NCBI GenBank assembly: GCA_903832105.1
Contig: CAILAO010000286.1
Coordinates: forward strand, 1 to 7,112
Source: an uncultured Pseudomonadota bacterium
GTDB taxonomy: Bacteria; Bdellovibrionota_B; Oligoflexia; Oligoflexales; CAILAO01
DNA: 7,112 bases
Reading direction: 5' to 3'
A model generated the notes under the pieces. The model was not told the DNA's origin. It made no database searches and worked only from the letters and a program-made list of their open reading frames with translations. Below, in pieces: positions 5,218-7,112 of the stretch. The translations under genes and the position numbers were made by a program. The first letter of the stretch is position 1; each line of letters starts with the position of its first letter.

Positions 5218-6390
5218 ATGCCAAAGAAATTAATTTCAATAACTCCCGCAGTCCTGGCGTGGGCGATTGAGGAGTCAGGCTACACTAAAGAGCAAGTAGC
5301 TGAAAAAATTGGCGTTGAAATTAATCGTTTTAACCAGTGGATTCTTGGTAGCGACAAACCCAGCACGGTTGAATTTTCTAAATTAACAACACTTTTAAAA
5401 CGTCAGCCGATTATCTTCCTTTTACCCAAACCGCCAAAGGTCAAGAAAACGGATGTTGAATTTCGGCATCCTCTTAATTCAAATAGAAAAAAATTCAATC
5501 CCATTGAGCAGCGATATCTAAGGGAGACCAACAGGCTCCAAAAATTCTTGAAGCCTATCGTTGAAGAACTACATACTGAATCTAAGCCGCTTCCCGTCTT
5601 TAAATTACTGGAAGACAAATGCAATATTGCTAATTATGCCAAAGAAGCCTATGGGTTTCTTGGAGTATCAGCAGAAATTAAAGAAACGTGGACAACTCCT
5701 AGCCAAGCTTTTAAGGGCTGGCGATTTGCGATGGAAGAAGTAGGGATTATGGTGTTCTGTTTTTCCCTTAAAGAGGACTCATGCCGAGGGTTCTCATTGT
5801 GGCACGAGAGTATACCTATCATCGTTATTAACACCTCGTGGAACTATCAAGCGAGGCTATATACCCTTTTCCATGAATTTGGCCACTTGCTTACCAGAAC
5901 AAATTCTGTCTGTGTTGAAGAAAAAATAAGTTCGAAAGAATATCTAAAAGACAATGATAAGGTTGAAAGGTGGTGCGAGAGTTTTTCCGCCTCATATTTA
6001 ATGCCTGACGATGAAATAGAATTATATCTGGCGAAAAAAATAAAAATTATTAAAGGTCAAAAAATTAACGACCTGAAGGTAGCTATTACGATATGTAACC
6101 ATTTCAACGTAAGTTTACGAGCTGCAGTGCTGAAATTAATTGATCTTGGTTATTCTGATTGGACCTTATACTCAGAAATCCCACCCTACAATGATAGAAA
6201 AAAGAAAGGTGGTAAACCTCCCAAAGAGCCTCGTAATAGGTCGATCATTAGATTCGAAGAGTACGGAATCCGAGTGCAACACATACTCGTTAAGGCCGTC
6301 GATCGTGACATAATAAGTTCTTCGGAAGCCCTGTCATTTATCGATGCGCCTTATGCGTATCTTGAAACGAAACATCGCGGTCGCTACTGA
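5218..6390 (+). CDS. HTH-fused ImmA/IrrE-type zinc metallopeptidase, predicted antitoxin
   Basis: A 390-aa protein with an N-terminal XRE-type HTH (about 9-60: AIEESGYTKEQVAEKIGVEI) and a C-terminal ImmA/IrrE peptidase domain (COG2856). The zinc site is intact: HEFGH at 219-223 (ligands H219 and H223, catalytic E220) and the third ligand E254 in ERWCESFSASYLMP. Relatives include ImmA, which cleaves the ICEBs1 repressor ImmR, and IrrE, which controls the Deinococcus radiation response; HTH-fused forms next to a PIN gene are usually regarded as antitoxins. AAAGGTG at 5203-5209 lies 8 nt before the ATG. The stop overlaps the PIN start by one base. The gene is more AT-rich than the polymerase gene, with long A runs around 6030-6060, which suggests separate acquisition. 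Its substrate could be its own partner, a repressor of the element, or nothing if the domain serves only as a binding module. Confidence 0.88.
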   Translation: MPKKLISITPAVLAWAIEESGYTKEQVAEKIGVEINRFNQWILGSDKPSTVEFSKLTTLLKRQPIIFLLPKPPKVKKTDVEFRHPLNSNRKKFNPIEQRYLRETNRLQKFLKPIVEELHTESKPLPVFKLLEDKCNIANYAKEAYGFLGVSAEIKETWTTPSQAFKGWRFAMEEVGIMVFCFSLKEDSCRGFSLWHESIPIIVINTSWNYQARLYTLFHEFGHLLTRTNSVCVEEKISSKEYLKDNDKVERWCESFSASYLMPDDEIELYLAKKIKIIKGQKINDLKVAITICNHFNVSLRAAVLKLIDLGYSDWTLYSEIPPYNDRKKKGGKPPKEPRNRSIIRFEEYGIRVQHILVKAVDRDIISSSEALSFIDAPYAYLETKHRGRY

Positions 6391-6911
6391 TGAGTATGAC
6401 CAGCACAGCATGGGTGATTGACACCTCCTCCCTTATAGCCCTCCATCGCCGAAGTAATATTTCTAGTGACAAACAGCAAAAGATTTTTGAGAATTTATCA
6501 AAGCTAGTTGAAGATGAACAACTTTATTTCCCTAAGCAGATAGTAAAGGAGTTGGAACGTCAGGAAGGTAAGGAAGATCCGGTGTACCTTTGGGCAAAGA
6601 AGAACGAAGTGAAAGCCTGCTCTATGACGCCGACACTTGACAGCCCTCATATTCAAGCTGTCTTGAATCACCCGCAAGTTAGTACAGTTATTGATACAGA
6701 AAAAGTAACAGACTCCGATGAAGCCGACCCATACATATTAGCAATGGCTTTGGCGTTGCGAGATTCAAAGAGATTTCGATTGGTGACCGTGATAACACAG
6801 GAAACAAAAGATATGCCTAACAAGTTATCACTCAATTCTGCCTGTGGTTTGTTGGAACTTGTTAGTTTACCGATACTCCCGTTTCTTAGGCAGCAGTCAC
6901 TAATTTCGTAA
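6390..6911 (+). CDS. DUF4411-type PIN-domain protein, predicted RNase toxin
   Basis: A 173-aa protein with a PIN-like nuclease fold. The acidic residues expected at the metal site are visible: D11 in WVIDTSSLI, E54 in IVKELERQEG, and D110/D113 in DSDEADPYILAMA, followed by the strand LVTVITQE. PIN toxins of the VapC type cut RNA, often tRNA or rRNA, in a Mg2+-dependent way. The overall layout, including the LWAKKNEV section and the LNSACGLLELV ending, fits the DUF4411 group. It starts on the stop codon of the peptidase gene (TGATG), so it is translationally coupled to it; a second in-frame ATG lies at 6396. This upstream-antitoxin, downstream-toxin order is typical of toxin-antitoxin pairs. 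Target unknown. Confidence 0.85.
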   Translation: MSMTSTAWVIDTSSLIALHRRSNISSDKQQKIFENLSKLVEDEQLYFPKQIVKELERQEGKEDPVYLWAKKNEVKACSMTPTLDSPHIQAVLNHPQVSTVIDTEKVTDSDEADPYILAMALALRDSKRFRLVTVITQETKDMPNKLSLNSACGLLELVSLPILPFLRQQSLIS

Positions 6912-6938
6912 ATTGTTAACACAATATGTTAACAATTT
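6910..6938. repeat. Perfect 11-bp inverted repeat with paired TGTTAACA (right pair)
   Basis: AAATTGTTAAC (6910-6920) and GTTAACAATTT (6928-6938) are exact reverse complements around a 7-nt spacer. Inside them TGTTAACA occurs at 6914-6921 and 6927-6934, the same 13-bp period as at 403-423. It begins at the stop codon of the PIN gene and lies at the -35 region of a rightward promoter. Its low GC content and the absence of a T-run speak against a strong intrinsic terminator; an operator or recombination site is more likely. Confidence 0.68.
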
Positions 6939-6951
6939 CGATGGAAAACGA

Positions 6952-6960
6952 TGGTATAAT
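6952..6960 (+). promoter_or_regulatory. Extended -10 promoter reading rightward
   Basis: TGGTATAAT is a perfect extended -10 element (TGnTATAAT). No good -35 stands 17 bp upstream (ACAATT), but extended -10 promoters do not need one. The inverted repeat at 6910-6938 covers the -35 region, so a bound protein would control it. The gene it serves must lie mostly beyond the window. Confidence 0.55.
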
Positions 6961-7058
6961 GCGGTCAAGGTTGGTTAATTGTTCTTTAAGAAAAATAGCG
7001 GTAAGTGAATGTGATGCGGCGAGTTCGGATAATTTCGGACAACATCAGTAAATTTTTC

Positions 7059-7091
7059 TTGGGCGCCTCATAACCCAAAGGTCGCAGATCA
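7059..7091 (+). other. tRNA-Met-like fragment, possible attachment-site trace
   Basis: From 7067 the sequence CTCATAACCCAAAGGTCGCA matches the anticodon loop (CAT), 3' anticodon stem, variable region and start of the T-arm of initiator-type tRNA-Met genes as I remember them, with about three differences in 25 bases. TTGGG (7059-7063) can pair with CCCAA (7074-7078), but the loop is 10 nt instead of 7, and neither a D-arm before it nor a normal T-loop after it is present. It is therefore not a working tRNA. Tyrosine integrases often use tRNA anticodon regions as attachment sites, so this may be a remnant att site or a chance match. Confidence 0.3.
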
Positions 7092-7112
7092 CCATGGTGG
7101 GGCCATTTGAAC

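Noticed and set aside
6910..6938. Inverted repeat after the PIN gene as an intrinsic terminator
   Set aside because: The stem is AT-rich and no T-run follows; a promoter lies directly downstream.
7005..7073. Short frame starting GTG 7005 / ATG 7014 and ending TAA 7071-7073
   Set aside because: Only about 20 codons, no convincing ribosome site, and no recognisable protein.
317..7083. 10-bp direct repeat CCCAAAGGTC at 317-326 and 7074-7083, as a possible att core
   Set aside because: About two dozen chance 10-mer pairs are expected in a 7-kb window, the left copy lies in a coding frame, and the flanks do not extend the match without gaps.
7094..7112. ATG at 7094 as the start of a gene leaving the window
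   Set aside because: Only six codons are visible and the nearest AAAGG is 12 nt away; nothing can be supported.
1..7112. CRISPR array, rRNA, transposase or IS inverted ends
   Set aside because: I found no spaced repeat series, no rRNA-like stretch and no transposase; the only recombinase is the tyrosine integrase.

Overview
The window is a stretch of bacterial accessory DNA that looks like (part of) an integrative mobile element carrying stress and toxin-antitoxin cargo. Bacterial genes, sigma70-type promoters, Shine-Dalgarno (SD) sites and tightly overlapping genes are all visible. Nothing fixes the host phylum. The style of the integrase, the LexA-polymerase cassette and the mobile mystery pair suggests a Gram-negative environmental lineage (a Desulfobacterota- or Omnitrophota-like genome would fit), but this is a weak guess.

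Left flank (1-436). An A-rich polypurine tract is followed by a hairpin and a small helix-turn-helix (HTH) reading frame whose homology seems to run upstream of its only start codon. A paired TGTTAACA repeat follows at 403-423.

Integration module (437-1960). A 50-aa ribbon-helix-helix protein (minus strand) diverges from a tyrosine integrase (plus strand). Their promoters interleave, and a near-perfect dyad lies on the integrase -10. The integrase stop overlaps the start of a small excisionase-type HTH protein.

Cargo (1961-6911). Three two-gene cassettes all point right, and each pair overlaps. (a) Mobile mystery protein A (XRE-type HTH) and mobile mystery protein B (Fic domain), a predicted toxin-antitoxin pair with an operator-like palindrome between its promoter boxes. 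(b) A LexA-type self-cleaving repressor overlapping by 20 nt a Y-family DNA polymerase with a clamp-binding motif. Its promoter contains a CGGAC-N4-GTCCG dyad and sits so close to the ATG that the message is probably leaderless. (c) An HTH-fused ImmA/IrrE zinc peptidase and a DUF4411-type PIN-domain protein, another predicted antitoxin/toxin pair. Parts of cassette (c) are visibly more AT-rich, which fits a separate origin.

Right flank (6912-7112). A perfect 11-bp inverted repeat contains the same TGTTAACA-N5-TGTTAACA arrangement found at 403-423. It is followed by an extended -10 promoter reading out of the window, and then a segment resembling the anticodon arm and following bases of a tRNA-Met gene, a possible attachment-site trace.

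Working model (inference): DNA damage inactivates the LexA-like repressor and releases an element-borne mutagenic polymerase, while the two toxin-antitoxin-like pairs help the element persist. The most unusual features are the matched TGTTAACA pairs outside the integrase and cargo block, and the leaderless LexA promoter filled by its own dyad.
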